This document shows positions 24,875 to 36,837 of a DNA stretch of 64,000 nt, piece by piece. The stretch spans positions 930,001-994,000 of the forward strand of contig JAHLMK010000003.1 in NCBI GenBank assembly GCA_019915135.1. The letters are read 5' to 3'. The stretch comes from Strobilurus pachycystidiatus (Eukaryota > Basidiomycota > Agaricomycetes > Agaricales > Physalacriaceae). The position numbers and the translations under genes are program-made. The notes beneath the pieces are model-generated. The model made no database searches. It was not told the origin of the DNA and saw only the letters and a program-made list of their open reading frames with translations. Each line of letters starts with the position of its first letter. Within the stretch, counting starts at the first letter, position 1.

Positions 24875-25129
24875 TCACTTCGTCTCTGGGATGTTCAGCG
24901 ACACCAGCCCCAGCGTGTGCGGCTCCAATGAGGGCGGCTTCGGCTCGCCGGACGTCGTCCACTGGCGTATCGTCCCGTCGGCAGAGGCAGACAACACGGT
25001 GTCCGCGTCTTTCCATACAACGTCCCAGATCGAGTCGCTTTGTGGTGGGTGGCAGTCGTGCGCGTGCAGGAAGGCGAGACTCTGGTTCGGTCAGAAGAGG
25101 TGGAATCCAACGGGGGAGAAAACTACCAT
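24875..25129 (-). pseudogene. SKI8/WDR61-like 5' fragment, copy C
   Basis: Same break as copy B. It adds an extra C in the intron next to the start (CTGACCGAACCAG on the coding strand), a change at ~25,012 (TTTCCATACAACG for GTCCATACGACG) and a 3-bp loss upstream. If the 44-nt intron is spliced, the extra base does not alter the frame; if it is not, the frame is broken. Confidence 0.6.
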
Positions 25130-25774
25130 TGTTTAGAACGCGTATCGACGCGAGGATGGCGTGAAAGTGGTGGTAAGAAGTCAAGCTGATGGACCGATCA
25201 GTCAATCCATGCCAGCGTGAACATTACATATAAAAATTTATGGACGTTTGCTATCTAAAGAATGTACCATTGGCTATACAACGCAGATACACAAACGTAG
25301 TGCCACAACCGAGAAAATCATATTATAGGGCGGGCGATGGGCGAGTGATTCGTGTCGCGGTCGAGAGTATTGCTTGATATGAACCTGCACCTGGGTATCG
25401 AGGCCGCCACAAATGTAGCGTATAGGTGAAAGATGCCTGCGGTATGTGAGTGTGATGCCCCAGATGTGATGTATCGTACCTTGGCAGAGCTGTTGTGGAA
25501 GCAAGTAGCGAGTGAAGAATGTCTGGGAGACTCAAAGGGGACACGACCATTTGAAGGTTAGCTGATACTCGAGTGGGGATTTACAACTAGTTTTTTTACT
25601 GTATACTTTAGTTAACAAATACATGGTTGAGCACAGTCGAAAAGGAAACAAACGTGATAAAAACTAATCAAAAAACCCTCGCCGGGCGCGCATCCCACTC
25701 ACGAGCTCTATATGGCTCGGAGCTCCTGGCCTCATCTGAATCAATCATCATCAAACAAAGGGCCCGTCCACCAT

Positions 25775-27344
25775 CTACGGTCGTTGCTTAGAAGCAGACA
25801 ACTGACTGAGTATTGAATTCACCCCAGACGGCTCCAGCACCACCTTGCTCCCGTCACAGCGCGCCTTGCTCGAAAACTCGGAACACAGCTCGTTTATATC
25901 GCAGTCCTTCACAGAGCGTTAGAATGAGAGATAATGCCGGAATGAAGACAAACCTTGAAATTCGGGTTCGACGTGATACTCCGCCACGCGCTCAGCACCT
26001 CAATGTTCTGGTCATTCTTCGTCGTCTTGGGGAAACTTGACGTGCCCTGGCACGCCACGACTCCGAACGGGTTCATTGTGCTCAGCTCCTTCCTCGTCGT
26101 CGGCCCAGTGACGAACGTCGACATGCCCTCCTGCTCCATATGCCGCACGCAGTCGTTCTTGTTCCCCATGGGACAGACGTGTTTCTCGCTCTCCGACTCT
26201 GACGTCGACGACGAGGGCGTCCCAAACATCGCCTCGGACCCCTGTGACGAAGGCGAGCTAGACGACGTCGAGTTGGACGGAGAATGCGCCGCGCTCATGT
26301 TGAGCGGCGTCTGGTGCACTATCGGGCTGATGACGGACCCCGGCGACGACGAGTTGTTGAGCATATCCGTCATCGAGTCCATCCCGGGCGTAGGATTCAG
26401 ATACCCAAACAGATCGTCCAGTGTGCCTGTATCTGCGCTATCTGTCGGTGCCCACGTCGACGACAGGTTCTGGAGATCAAAAGAAAAGTTGGGCGAGGTA
26501 GCGGAGTTCGTGACGGGTGGTGAGGATGTGGGCGTGGGGTCAAACATCGACGCCAGGGAAAAGTACGCTGGATTGCTGGCAATGGTCGTGAAATGCGAGG
26601 TGAGGTAGCCACCCTCGCGGTTGAAGCCAAAGTCCATGCTGCCCGCGCCGCTGGTCGCTGTTGCTGTCGGCTCAGAGTCAAGCAGGTCCAGCATGTTGGG
26701 GTCAAAGGCGGTGAGCGAGGAGAGGTCGAGCGGGTTGGTATACTTTTCCAAAGACGGCTTTGGAGAGTTTCTGGAAAAGCTTGGCGAGAGTGTGGTGGAC
26801 TCGGGCGGCGAAGACGAGGAGGTGGAGGCTGCATTCTTGGGGACCGAGAACGTGAAAGATCCCTGTTTGAGCGCCATATTTTCCGACTGTAACCGGCTGA
26901 GAAGATCGCGAAGGTTTTGATTCTCGGAAGTGGCCTGCTCATTGCGTGCCTCGAGAGAAGCAACTTTGTCTTCAAGCTAAAAGCAAATCATTGATTAATG
27001 AGCCGGAAACATCGGAGGCGCGACGTACATCCTTGACGTGCTTTTCCTTGCGCTCCCTGAATGCGCGTTGGGCTGCTCGATTCTGCTCCTTGCGCTTCAG
27101 CAGACGGGTGTCGTCCTGTAAATATATGAGTAACAAGACAACGGGATGTGTGCCCAGTGGTGCACTTACCGGTCCACCGCCAGACTTGCGCCGCGACGCA
27201 CCGCCCTTTTTGTTGCTGGCCGCTGCACGACGTTTAGACGGGCGGGAAGAACGCTTGGCACAAGGCAGCTTACATGTATGCTGTGCCTTTGAGCTCGGGC
27301 CCTCGTCCAGATCCTCGTCGGTGCGAGAGCATCCCGCGGTCCAT
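25775..27344 (-). pseudogene. YAP1-type bZIP gene, exon-1-deleted relic (copy C)
   Basis: Has the exon-1 deletion of A and B but the D-type substitutions (NREGGY, GPTTRK, ASTSSSSPP, and ATATTTTCC where A has ATGTTTTCC at the middle-exon Met). It also keeps the D-type 5' flank (GAGCGGTCGGGGGCGGGAG) that A and B lack. It is therefore intermediate: the deletion came first, and the A/B lineage lost ~25 bp more upstream. Confidence 0.85.
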
Positions 27345-27544
27345 TGCTCGGAGCGGTCGGGGGCGGGAGTGCGCGGAGGTGAAAGAGAGAGGCAGAGGAC
27401 GATGGGCGAGTGGTAGCCGGTGTCACGCGCCTACGCCGGGCTCAGCGGCGTCGAGGTAGAGGAAAGAGAATGAATTACTCAGCACTGTTACTCAAAGCCG
27501 TGATCGACCGCTCGTCTGCCGTCCTCGCGTCGGGTGCGTCTGCA

Positions 27545-27915
27545 TATCGAGGCGGTGGGATGTGGGTGGACGGGTGCTGGATGTGGGTGGGGCGCGGGGT
27601 GTTGCATCGTGGGTGGTTGGGTGCTGGGGTGTGCGTGCGTGTGGTGGTGGGTTGTCGCGGTGGTGGTGGTGGTGAGAGGAGGGATGGAATGGGCCCGGGG
27701 TGCGTGATGGGTGCGGGGTGTCGGGCAGGGTCCTGGTTTGATCCGGCACCCCCCCCCCCCTGCCCGCGCCCGTTCTTCACCCACCCCCGCGCGCGCGGCC
27801 CCGCACATGTGTGCATGGGTTGCGCTTTTGATTTTGGCGGGGACGCCCCGCCAAAACCGTTGAAAATCGAGAATCCAGGGTCCTCGGCGTCACAGCTGGG
27901 GTTAGGGTTAGGCAC
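27545..27915. repeat. G-rich block, hairpin and telomere-like motif (copy C)
   Basis: Same order, but shortened and substituted in the G-rich part. The C-tract is 12 Cs long instead of eight. Hairpin at 27,832-27,856; GGGGTTAGGGTTAGG at 27,898-27,912. The bases just after the hairpin differ from A/B (CGTTGAAAATCGAG versus CCTCAATTTTCCGG). Confidence 0.7.
27832..27856. repeat. Perfect 11-bp inverted repeat (copy C)
   Basis: TTTTGGCGGGG-ACG-CCCCGCCAAAA, fully conserved although nearby sequence has diverged. Confidence 0.85.
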
Positions 27916-30900
27916 TCTCAACTGACAGGGCTCCGCTCTCCCGGCCCCGTTGGAGCATGCGTGACGGGTGCTGTAAGGTTAGTCTCAGTCCCAAAGCCAA
28001 CGTATTTTTATTTGCCTGGGTCACGAGAGTCAGAAATGCAGAGGGAACGAGGGCAGAGACTTACTCTAACTAATGGTGCCAGCCGGATCCGCCGTCAAAC
28101 AAAATTAGTCTCACTCTGAATGTACTTGTGTCTGTATTTCACTGGAGAGCAAGAGTCAGGACTGCAAAGGACACGAGAGCCGTCCACTTACTTCTCACTA
28201 CTCGACGCGCAATCGTTCTCTGTAAGTGATTTTGCGTGAGATTCATTCAAAGTGGCGGGGACGTGTACTCACAAGGAAATAAGTTGTTTTGCTTCAAACC
28301 TGGAAGAGACGTGTTAGTATGACCGGACCCAAACGAGTACGGAACTTACAGAGCCAGTAAGAGTCTAGAGTACAATAACCTCCTAATGGGATCGTGGTTA
28401 GTTCGGCTCCGGAAATACACGTTGCGCGTCACTTGCCTGCCATTCGCCATCACACACGATCTCAGTCTGAGTCTGGAACCGAATCAGCAACAGCGACACT
28501 TGGCGTCGCAGACATGCAACGCCGACAACGGTACAATTACCTGCAACCGCAATCAGATCAGTAACCGGACTCTAGATTCAAAGAAGACAACTCACACGAT
28601 GACTTGGCGCGGGGCGGTCTCTGCGAGGACGGAGTGGGGACCTGAATTCAAAACGACGACTATTTGAAGACCACCGACCTCGGGAAATACACGTTGGACA
28701 CGTTCAACCGGACGGAAAATGAGACGCAGACCTGGATTTGGCCTCCGTGTGAGTAACGATCATTTCTCAATCATGCAGCAAACATGATGAGTAAAAGATG
28801 CCGGACAGGTGAATTCAAGATACCGGATTGATGGGAAGGACGCGTCGCGTCGGACCCTATAACAAACTTGGTCAGTGCCGCAGCCCACACCCACGCATCA
28901 CAGCTCAGAGGTGGCCAGCCTCGAGGTTGGGACGTGTGGGTGTGGGATGCGGGTAATGGGGAGATGGAAGTGGAGGGATACCGCATGGGAAAGATGGCGG
29001 CACAAGTGCTGTGCAGGGGTTTGACGGTGAGCTTGGCGACGACGGACGTGTGGTGGGCTTCTAGGTGAGCTCAGTATCAGCTGAGAAGAGAAGATAAAGA
29101 CGTACCCTGAGGACCTCCACGACATTCCCGACACACAGACAGCAACGGGCTCAACCACATCCTGCACATGAGATGAGACGGAAGGAAGCGCTGGCTGGCT
29201 TGAGGAGAAGACCCGGACTCACCGACATTAGGAAGCCGTCTTGCAGACAACGAAAACGTGCAGCATAGTGGTGGGAGGTGAAAGAGCAAGATGTCACATC
29301 GAGTGACTGGTACAAGGAATCAACAAAGTGCTCAGGGGCATTCACTGTGGCGCGTACACTCACGTGCTGGCTTCACGCCACGTAAGCTGAATTTGAGTTG
29401 TGTTCCTCATACCTAGCTATTCCGGGCACCAGAGTGACTTCACTCCAGTGCTGAGATAGCTAGGTTCTTCTTCTTATCTCTTGAGAAGTACAAAACTACA
29501 ACGGGATGAGAACTCAAGAGTACAGCAAGCCGGAAAATAAGGGTGTGACAGAGAGCTCAAGCTCAGTGGGAAATTCAAATAAGGGTTGGGACGTAACCCA
29601 AACGCGGCTGCAGAAGTGTCATGAACCGTACGACCCTAAGTATCTATCACATCAAACAACAACAACACCACTTTGTCCGCCACCTTGCACCCTTGACCCT
29701 CATTATCCCGATGTGGTCCAGTCAGCGGAAGACACAGCGCGAACAAGGTGCTAGGTCAGAGGTACGGACGGATATGTCTCTATTTGAGAACTCTGAAAGG
29801 GTGAGCTAACAGTATTGCACAGACGGCGGCCTTGCGTCCTCCTCGCCGCCACCAGATGCCACACGGGAAGACACTCATCATCCGGACTGGACCGTGAAGC
29901 GTGAGATTGCTCACCCAGGGCCTTTCCTTTTTCTGAGGAAAAAGGTGAGTCTTTCACCGCATTTTGGCAGTCCGGTACAGACAAGGTTAACACAGTTTGG
30001 TGTGCGGAAAGCACGGCAGAGGATGCGTACATGTGTCGCGGAGAGCTGACGGTGCGGCGGCTTCGCCGCCTCCGCCACGTCCGAGTCCTCCTCGCCACGC
30101 CACCACACGCAATACATCCTTACCTTTGTCATCCGGACCGGACCGTATAGCGTGAGATCGCTCGCCGCAGGGCTTTTTTTTCTGGGGAAAAAGTGAGTTT
30201 TTCGCCGCATTTTGGAGGCCATTTTGAACTTACATTTTGCAGTCTGGCGTCGATTTGGAGCTCACTAGAAAGCAGCCAGGGTCGCAGCGATATTGTGCGC
30301 ATTGGATAGAGGGACGCGCGGCGGTTAGAGTACACTGGGTTGCAGGTGAGTACGTGAAGCTATTCAAGAAAGCCGGAGAGCTCACCGTGAATGCAGTGAG
30401 CGCGGATAGTGGGACGCGCGGCCGTTGGAATGCGCTGCATTGCAGGTGAGTACGCGTATTTGCTCAAGAGAGCCGGAGAGCTCACCATGAATGCAGTGAA
30501 CGCTTTGGGGACACCGGCGTCTGCAGTGCCCCTCAACAGTCGTCCTCACCCTCCTCGGCTCGGCGCCTGTCCTCGCATCCTTCCAGAATCACCGGCTTCG
30601 AGTCAATCAAATTGTCCGTGGCGGCTTCGCCGCCCTCTCCACGCTCTCAGAAATCGCGGCAGACTCCAGGGCTCCGTTTCCAAGCTGCTACAGCTTTTGG
30701 CATCGCAGAAGTGATGGCATCTGGATCTGGACATTTTCGGTTAGCGGGAACTTCAGTGTGGCGCGGACAAGTACGTTACCTCTCCTTCCCTGAGTTCCTG
30801 AACTAACGGCGTCATCTCCAGACAGATCGAGTCAAAGGAGAGGGCAGTAAACGTAGAGCTCCGCGGCGCAGAGCTCGCTGTGCGAGCATTGAACATCTCA

Positions 30901-33067
30901 AAGAGGTAGCGGGATTCTCGAGGTGAATTAGCTCCAGTTTCAATTAGACGATGCTGAGGAGCTTACCATATTATCGTAACACTTCTAGGAGCCCGCTCAA
31001 AGCTCCGTCGGACCCGCGCAGTCTCCTGAACGTTGTGATGGGTCAATTCGGCCGCGCGCCACATATGACCGAAATTTGTACGTACCTGTTGATCCTTCTG
31101 GCTGGAAGATTGGTCCTGGGACGTCGTCCCCCACTCGCATAGCGCACTGCAGTGGATACTCGCCAACGACCACGCCCGCGGATAAGATCGCGGACAAAAG
31201 GTGGTTGATTTGGAGGTCCGAGGAAGTTGAGAGAGGCGGCGCCACAAACGCAGTAAAGCACAGACAAATACGTAGATACGCCGCTATGAGAGCAATTGTA
31301 TGATCCAGTAGAATCTGTAATATAATGAAACTTCAGCAATCCAAGTTTCCGTCAAAGTGAACAACAAGAGACTTACCTCCTTTCAAGCCCGTACTTATGA
31401 CTTGTAAATCAACGACTTGGCCACCCGAGCAGCGAGATATGACGGCCGCGAGCCCACAAGGACCTTAGAAAGTCGGCAAGGGAGTCCTACATACCATTCG
31501 AATACGTTAGTGAACCCCAAACGCCGGCGATAGATGCGAACTCACCAATACACGAGGATCTCGTGTTACAGAAATGGAAAGTTCCCAAACATGCCAAGCG
31601 GAAAAAATCTTCGATATGTATCCAGGGTTCATTCGATTTGTCCTGGAATGAAAGTTCCGGACCCTTACCTTTACGTTCGCGGTATTAACAGACCGCTGGG
31701 CGCCGTATGTGCCGGGATATCGTCCTGGCTTGCCTGGGGAGTGTGTCGATTAGTGTGTAGCTCAGAGAAGGCGTAGACGCTCGGACACGAGCGGGAATCG
31801 TCGTGGTTGATGGGCAAGTTCCATATCGGGACCTGCCGGTCATCAACGTAACTTGTACTTTCACCACGACCTCCGCACGGTCGTTTGCGGTCTGTCAGTC
31901 TCTTTCAACATTTCTGGACGTCTCTGCAAATGAATCAACCTAGTTTTAGCTGTACTCTGCTATTATGACAACGTAAGTTGAAATCCGACAAAAATTGGAA
32001 CGGACAACGCGCTCCAAGTCCGAAATTTCGCGTCGTCTCGTTCTGGCGCGATATCTGGACCCTGCGAATGGACAAGATCTGGATTATCGCCAGATATGAC
32101 GCGTTGTGGGCGCCGTTGATCTTATCTCATCGCGGGCGCGAGCCCGCCAATGACGCCGGCGCTCTTCTCCTCCGTCCCCGGCTGCTGGTGAGTCTCAGCT
32201 TCTGCGCATCTGGCTGATTTGTGATTACTTACAGGTGTATATCCGCTAGTCTCCGCTGCGCCTCATGGCGCTAACATTGCTCACTGTCTTGAACGACCGC
32301 CGCCTCTTGCTGCACTGAACGGCCTTTCTTTCGTCTGACATCTGACTGGTACGTTCCTTACTGTCCTTCTCCGTTTCGGCTACGTACCTTGCTGATTGAC
32401 TTTCCATGCTCATCAGCTAATGGAAGAACGCGCTAAGCCGCGCCGCCCGCTCAGAAGAGCTCAGAAGACGTGCCCGGATGCATTGCACTATTTGCATGTC
32501 AACGGGCATCATGTTTATCGCTTCTCCTTGTCGCCGCCCATTCGCATCAGACGGTCAGGGTCTCAGCTGATGGAGCCGAGGGTCACACGTTGAAACACTC
32601 CCAACAGTTTGGGTCTCGGAAGATTCACCCCAGGAGGATGAAAAGTGCGTATGCGCACTTTGAACAACAAGGTAAGTTTGACCATGTACATTCGAGTAGA
32701 CAAGCTGACTTTGAGACTCAAGGTAGCCCACTCACCATGACATTATTCGGACGCCTCACTCGGTCAGGGCGTTCAATACCGGCAGTGCGCGCGTAGTAAC
32801 GTCGGCTATAGTGGCGTATATTTGCATTCACCTGAACGTAAGTTCCTGTCTTCAAATTGCTCGTTCTTTTCAACCCTGACCTTACTCACTCTCCGCTCTA
32901 GGCCCTGCTGAGTGTGAAACCCAGTTTCCGGGCAATATAACTTGGGTATCGGAGGTTGGGGAAAGGACATGGGGATCAACCCGCCTGTTTCTCTACTTTC
33001 ATTCTTCTTTTCCCTCTCGTCGCCTGCCAGTCTCTTTTCTGTTGTGACATGTGCGTTCCTTCTTTAC
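27916..33067. other. Degenerate, splice-signal-rich segment (copy C, diverged)
   Basis: Homologous to the A/B segments but strongly diverged in 27,960-30,100 and 31,741-32,860, and nearly identical in 30,600-31,740 and after ~32,890. The repeated intron GTGAGTTTTTCGCC to TTTTGCAG is kept at ~30,192-30,241. Both copies of the CCGGAGAGCTCACC duplication are kept at 30,372 and 30,472. No intact gene. Confidence 0.5.
31985..32110 (+). pseudogene. Possible DUF6533-type remnant (copy C)
   Basis: Diverged version reading FRVVSFWRDIWTLRMDKIWI then IARYDALW. The frame stays open despite nucleotide divergence from A/B, which hints at past coding constraint. Confidence 0.25.
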
Positions 33068-33114
33068 CATTTTTGGGAGGTATTTTTTCTCGGAGCGGCC
33101 GGAGGCGCGACTTG

Positions 33115-33121
33115 TATATAA
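33115..33121 (+). promoter_or_regulatory. TATA box of multi-intron unit, copy D
   Basis: Same TATATAA and GC-rich upstream block as copies B and C. Confidence 0.6.
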
Positions 33122-35470
33122 GTCACGCGAATTAGTTTGTTGACTCCATCACATTCCTTCCCTTCCTTTCACCACCACCTTCCACAACCACTTGATCTTC
33201 CTTCACAGCCGCCGCCGCCCGCCCACTGTTGAACGCCTTGCTCTCCTGCCACAACAGTGACCGGTCTGGTACGTCGCCTCTTTCTTTCACGGCACCGTCC
33301 ATGCTGACGCGCCATCTTTCAGAGCACGACTAACATCGGACGCCTGTCTAAGGTGACGTCCTCGACGCTCACAAGGCAGTTCTCGTCACTTGAAGACGCT
33401 GCCATGCCCGTCAGACGCCCGCTAGCCCGAGAGCCTAGCCTTCCCAAGACCACACACGCCGGTGGACCCAATATCTCCGCCCACTCTTTCACACGGACGC
33501 AGTGCCGACCTCAAGCGTGCTCTCGCCACGGTGCACGACCACCAACTGTCGTCAAAGGTGAGTGACTCAAGACTCTTCTATTCTCGCTGACGATGCTTAT
33601 TTCCGGCACAGCCCTTCGCAGGCATTGTACTACGTCTCTGAGGTCAACATGAGTCGTTTGCCCATTGACTGACTTTGCATATTCCAACCTGTTATCGTCC
33701 AAGTTACTTCAACCGCGGATTCCCGGTGCTATGCATGACAATTCCGGCCGCCTTCGGAATGGACGCGACGTGAACGTTTCGATTGGTCCTTGAAGTAGCG
33801 GAATACATTGCAAGTAAGTTTTGGCCATGCACCATGCCATATCTTTTGATTCATTGACTGTAAGCAGTCTCGGCGGTCATCGCTGTCGGTGTTGATCCAA
33901 GCACTGTCATGCCAGTGCCCACGGTTTTGCAGATACATGATACGACTATTATGCTCACATACAACGCCTTCCACTTCCGAGTGACCCCAGTAATACCACA
34001 TCGTATGTTGCTGTTGCCTTTCCTCCGCCTTGCATACTGAGCAGGCATGCACCACGTTTCAGACGATGACGAATGCCTAGAGCTCGTCTATAGCGACGCT
34101 CACGGCACCTAACGGACGCGCTCCGTCCACCAACTACGCGGCCGCGCCCGCTAGATACCTGCTTGCGATGCCAGGCCTGGATGTTCATTGTGCCTTCCTC
34201 TGCCCGCAGACGCCGGTGGAGCCAATATTACTGCCCACCCTCTCGCACGGAGACAGCGTCAGTGATGGCTGTCTGTTACGCCATGGTGTCCTACCACCAA
34301 CTGTAGCCAATGGTGAGCAGTTTGATATCATACCAATACTGCTGATACTGATGAATCTCAAGGCCACTGCCTATCGTCCGATTGCGGAGCCAGCTGAACC
34401 GAAGTAATGACTTACGGTCTGATTCAGTCTTGGCCACATGGTGTCCGTATGGCCATGTCATGCTTGTCCACTCAGGCGTTTGTTGCTGGCGACTTCGGGA
34501 CGTCGACGTCTATCTACGCGTATGTGCTCTCATTTCAGCTGCCGTCTATCATTACTGACTTTGACTTGTAGCTTTGCGTTCGCGTTGCAATCCTTTCTCT
34601 CGAGAACGCCGGCACTTGGACCGTTCAACACCAGTGCTCTATCTGCTTGGAGTCATGGTAAGTTCTTCGTTCATCTTCTCAGCGCCGTTCTTCGCTGACA
34701 CCTTTCCTTACACCAGTCTTCCTTCATGTACGACCGCCATCTCCACTCGCTACCCTCAGGAACGACTGAATTATGATCCCGGTCGGTACATCTCTTCCGT
34801 CACTCTCTGTCGACTCACTGACGTGTTCCTTATGCCAGGCTCCAGCACCCGTATCGTGTGAAGTAGCAGGCTGCAGACAGTGTGTATGTATCGTTGTGCC
34901 GTCCTTGGGAGGGCTGAGATAATGATCCGGGTATGTTCAAGCTCGTCTTTCTCGCGCGCTGTTTGAATTACTGACTGCCTCTTTCTGCCTGTAAGAGCGT
35001 AGCTCATGCACCATCACAGTTGGTTCACGGTCGTCACCAATCCGTCACCAGGCCGTTCACGGAGGAAGACCGCTCACTCAAGCTTCAAGGCTGCGTACAA
35101 TTGTGGGACACAATTTATAGCCTTTGGGAACGCCAGGATTATGATTGCGGTAAGTTTGCCGTTGCTCGTGCACTGCACACGGAGACTATGTTGTGCTTAA
35201 GTGTTGCTTGTAAGTCCACGGTACGTTCATCGTCGCCGCTGCGCTCTCCTTCTGTTTGCTGATCTCTTCTATCTCAACAGATCTCATTGCTCACCCTCCT
35301 GCGGGTTCACAATTTCACGCATCCTTCGGGAACGCCAAGATTATGATCTTACTATCTGCATCTGCCGACGCTGTCTCGGACCTCTGACGAGCTACTACCA
35401 CTCACTAGTATACATGTAGCTCACCTTACAAGTACGACGTCTGTGTAATCGTACTGTTAGTGAAAATAAA
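33115..35470 (+). pseudogene. Multi-intron transcription unit, copy D
   Basis: Nearly identical to B and C (offset 11,056 from C), with AATAAA at 35,465-35,470. A few substitutions are visible, for example GGCCGTTCACGG at ~35,051 where B has GGTCGTTCACGG, and GATTATGATC for GATCATGATC at ~35,338. Confidence 0.5.
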
Positions 35471-35934
35471 CATTTTCTTCTTCCATCTCCGTGGAACTTA
35501 CATGCAAATGAGCGGCAGCTATGTAGCATTGACGAACGAGTTATGGCCTTGTCATCTGTCTTTGGAAACGGAGAAGGTAAGTACCGTGATAAGGCCTCCG
35601 TCTACATAGCCTCTCGTCTTCGTATAGTACAAATAGCGAAAGAAAAGACAGTTTCTCACGTCAAGTCTTCGCTGGACCATGCTTGACTAGTACACCTCAA
35701 TCATGGCTGACTTCAGCTACCTACCGACTGGCCTCATAACACCTTCGGGAACGTCGAGCTTCCTTTCACAATTGCCACACACTCAAATCAAGTGAGATTT
35801 CATTTTGTACATCTTTGGATGTGCCTCCCTCACGGACATGTCAAGTCCTCAACTTGTTCATCCCGCCACATGTGGAAGAAGCAGACACACCTCAATCGCG
35901 CATGCGCAAAAGTGTTTGCCGTCGTCGCTGCAGA

Positions 35935-36188
35935 TCACTTCGTCTCTGGGATGTTCAGCGACACCAGCCCCAGCGTGTGCGGCTCCAATGAGGGCGGCTT
36001 CGGCTCGCCGGACGTCGTCCACTGGCGTAACGTCCCGTCGGCAGAGGCAGACAACACGGTGTCCGCGTCTGTCCATACGACGTCCCAGATCGAGTCGCTT
36101 TGTGGTGGGTGGCAGTCGTGCGCGTGCAGGAAGGCGAGACTCTGGTTGGTCAGAAGAGGCGGGATCCAACGGGGGAGAAAACTACCAT
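35935..36188 (-). pseudogene. SKI8/WDR61-like 5' fragment, copy D
   Basis: Same truncation as copy B, with ATG at 36,188 and stop at 35,935. It lies ~650 bp downstream of the intact YAP1 on the same strand, which suggests the ancestral order YAP1 then SKI8. The complete SKI8 is not in this window. Confidence 0.65.
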
Positions 36189-36837
36189 TGTTTAGAACGC
36201 GTATCGACGCGAGGATGGCGTGAAGGTGGTGGTGGTAAGAAGTCAAGCTGATGGACCGATCAGTCAATCCATGCCAGCGTGAACATTACATATAAGAAAT
36301 TATGGACGTTCGCTATCTAAAGAAAGTACCATTGGCTATACGACGCAGATACACAAACGTAGTGCCACAACCGAGAAAATCATATTATAGGGCGGGCGAT
36401 GGGCGAGTGATTCGTGTCGCGGTCGAGAGTATTGCTTGATATGAACCTGCACCTGGGTATCGAGGCCGCCACAAATGTAGCTTATAGGTGAAAGATGCCT
36501 GCGGTATGTGAGTGTGATGCCCCAGATGTGATGTATCGTACCTTGGCAGAGCTGTTGTGAAAGCAAGTAGCGAGTGCAGAATGTCTGGGAGACTCAAAGG
36601 GGACACGACCATTTGAAGGTTAGCTGATACTCGAGTGGGGATTTACAACTAGTTTTTTTACTGTATACTTTAGTTAACAAATACATGGTTGAGCACAGTC
36701 GAAAAGGAAACAAACGTGATAAAAACTAATCAAAAAAACCCTCGCCGGGCGCGCATCCCACTCACGAGCTCTATATGGCTCGGAGCTCCTGGCCTCATCT
36801 GAATCAATCATCATCAAACAAAGGGCCCGTCCACCAT

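Larger units (their letters stand above)
22012..33067 (+). repeat. Array unit, copy C
   Basis: Complete 11,056-bp unit. Its first 2.7 kb is nearly identical to B and D. Its YAP1 relic carries the same substitutions as the intact D gene but the same exon-1 deletion as A and B. Between about 27,960 and 32,860 it alternates between strongly diverged patches and patches almost identical to A/B (for example 30,600-31,740), then becomes identical again at about 32,890. Confidence 0.9.
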
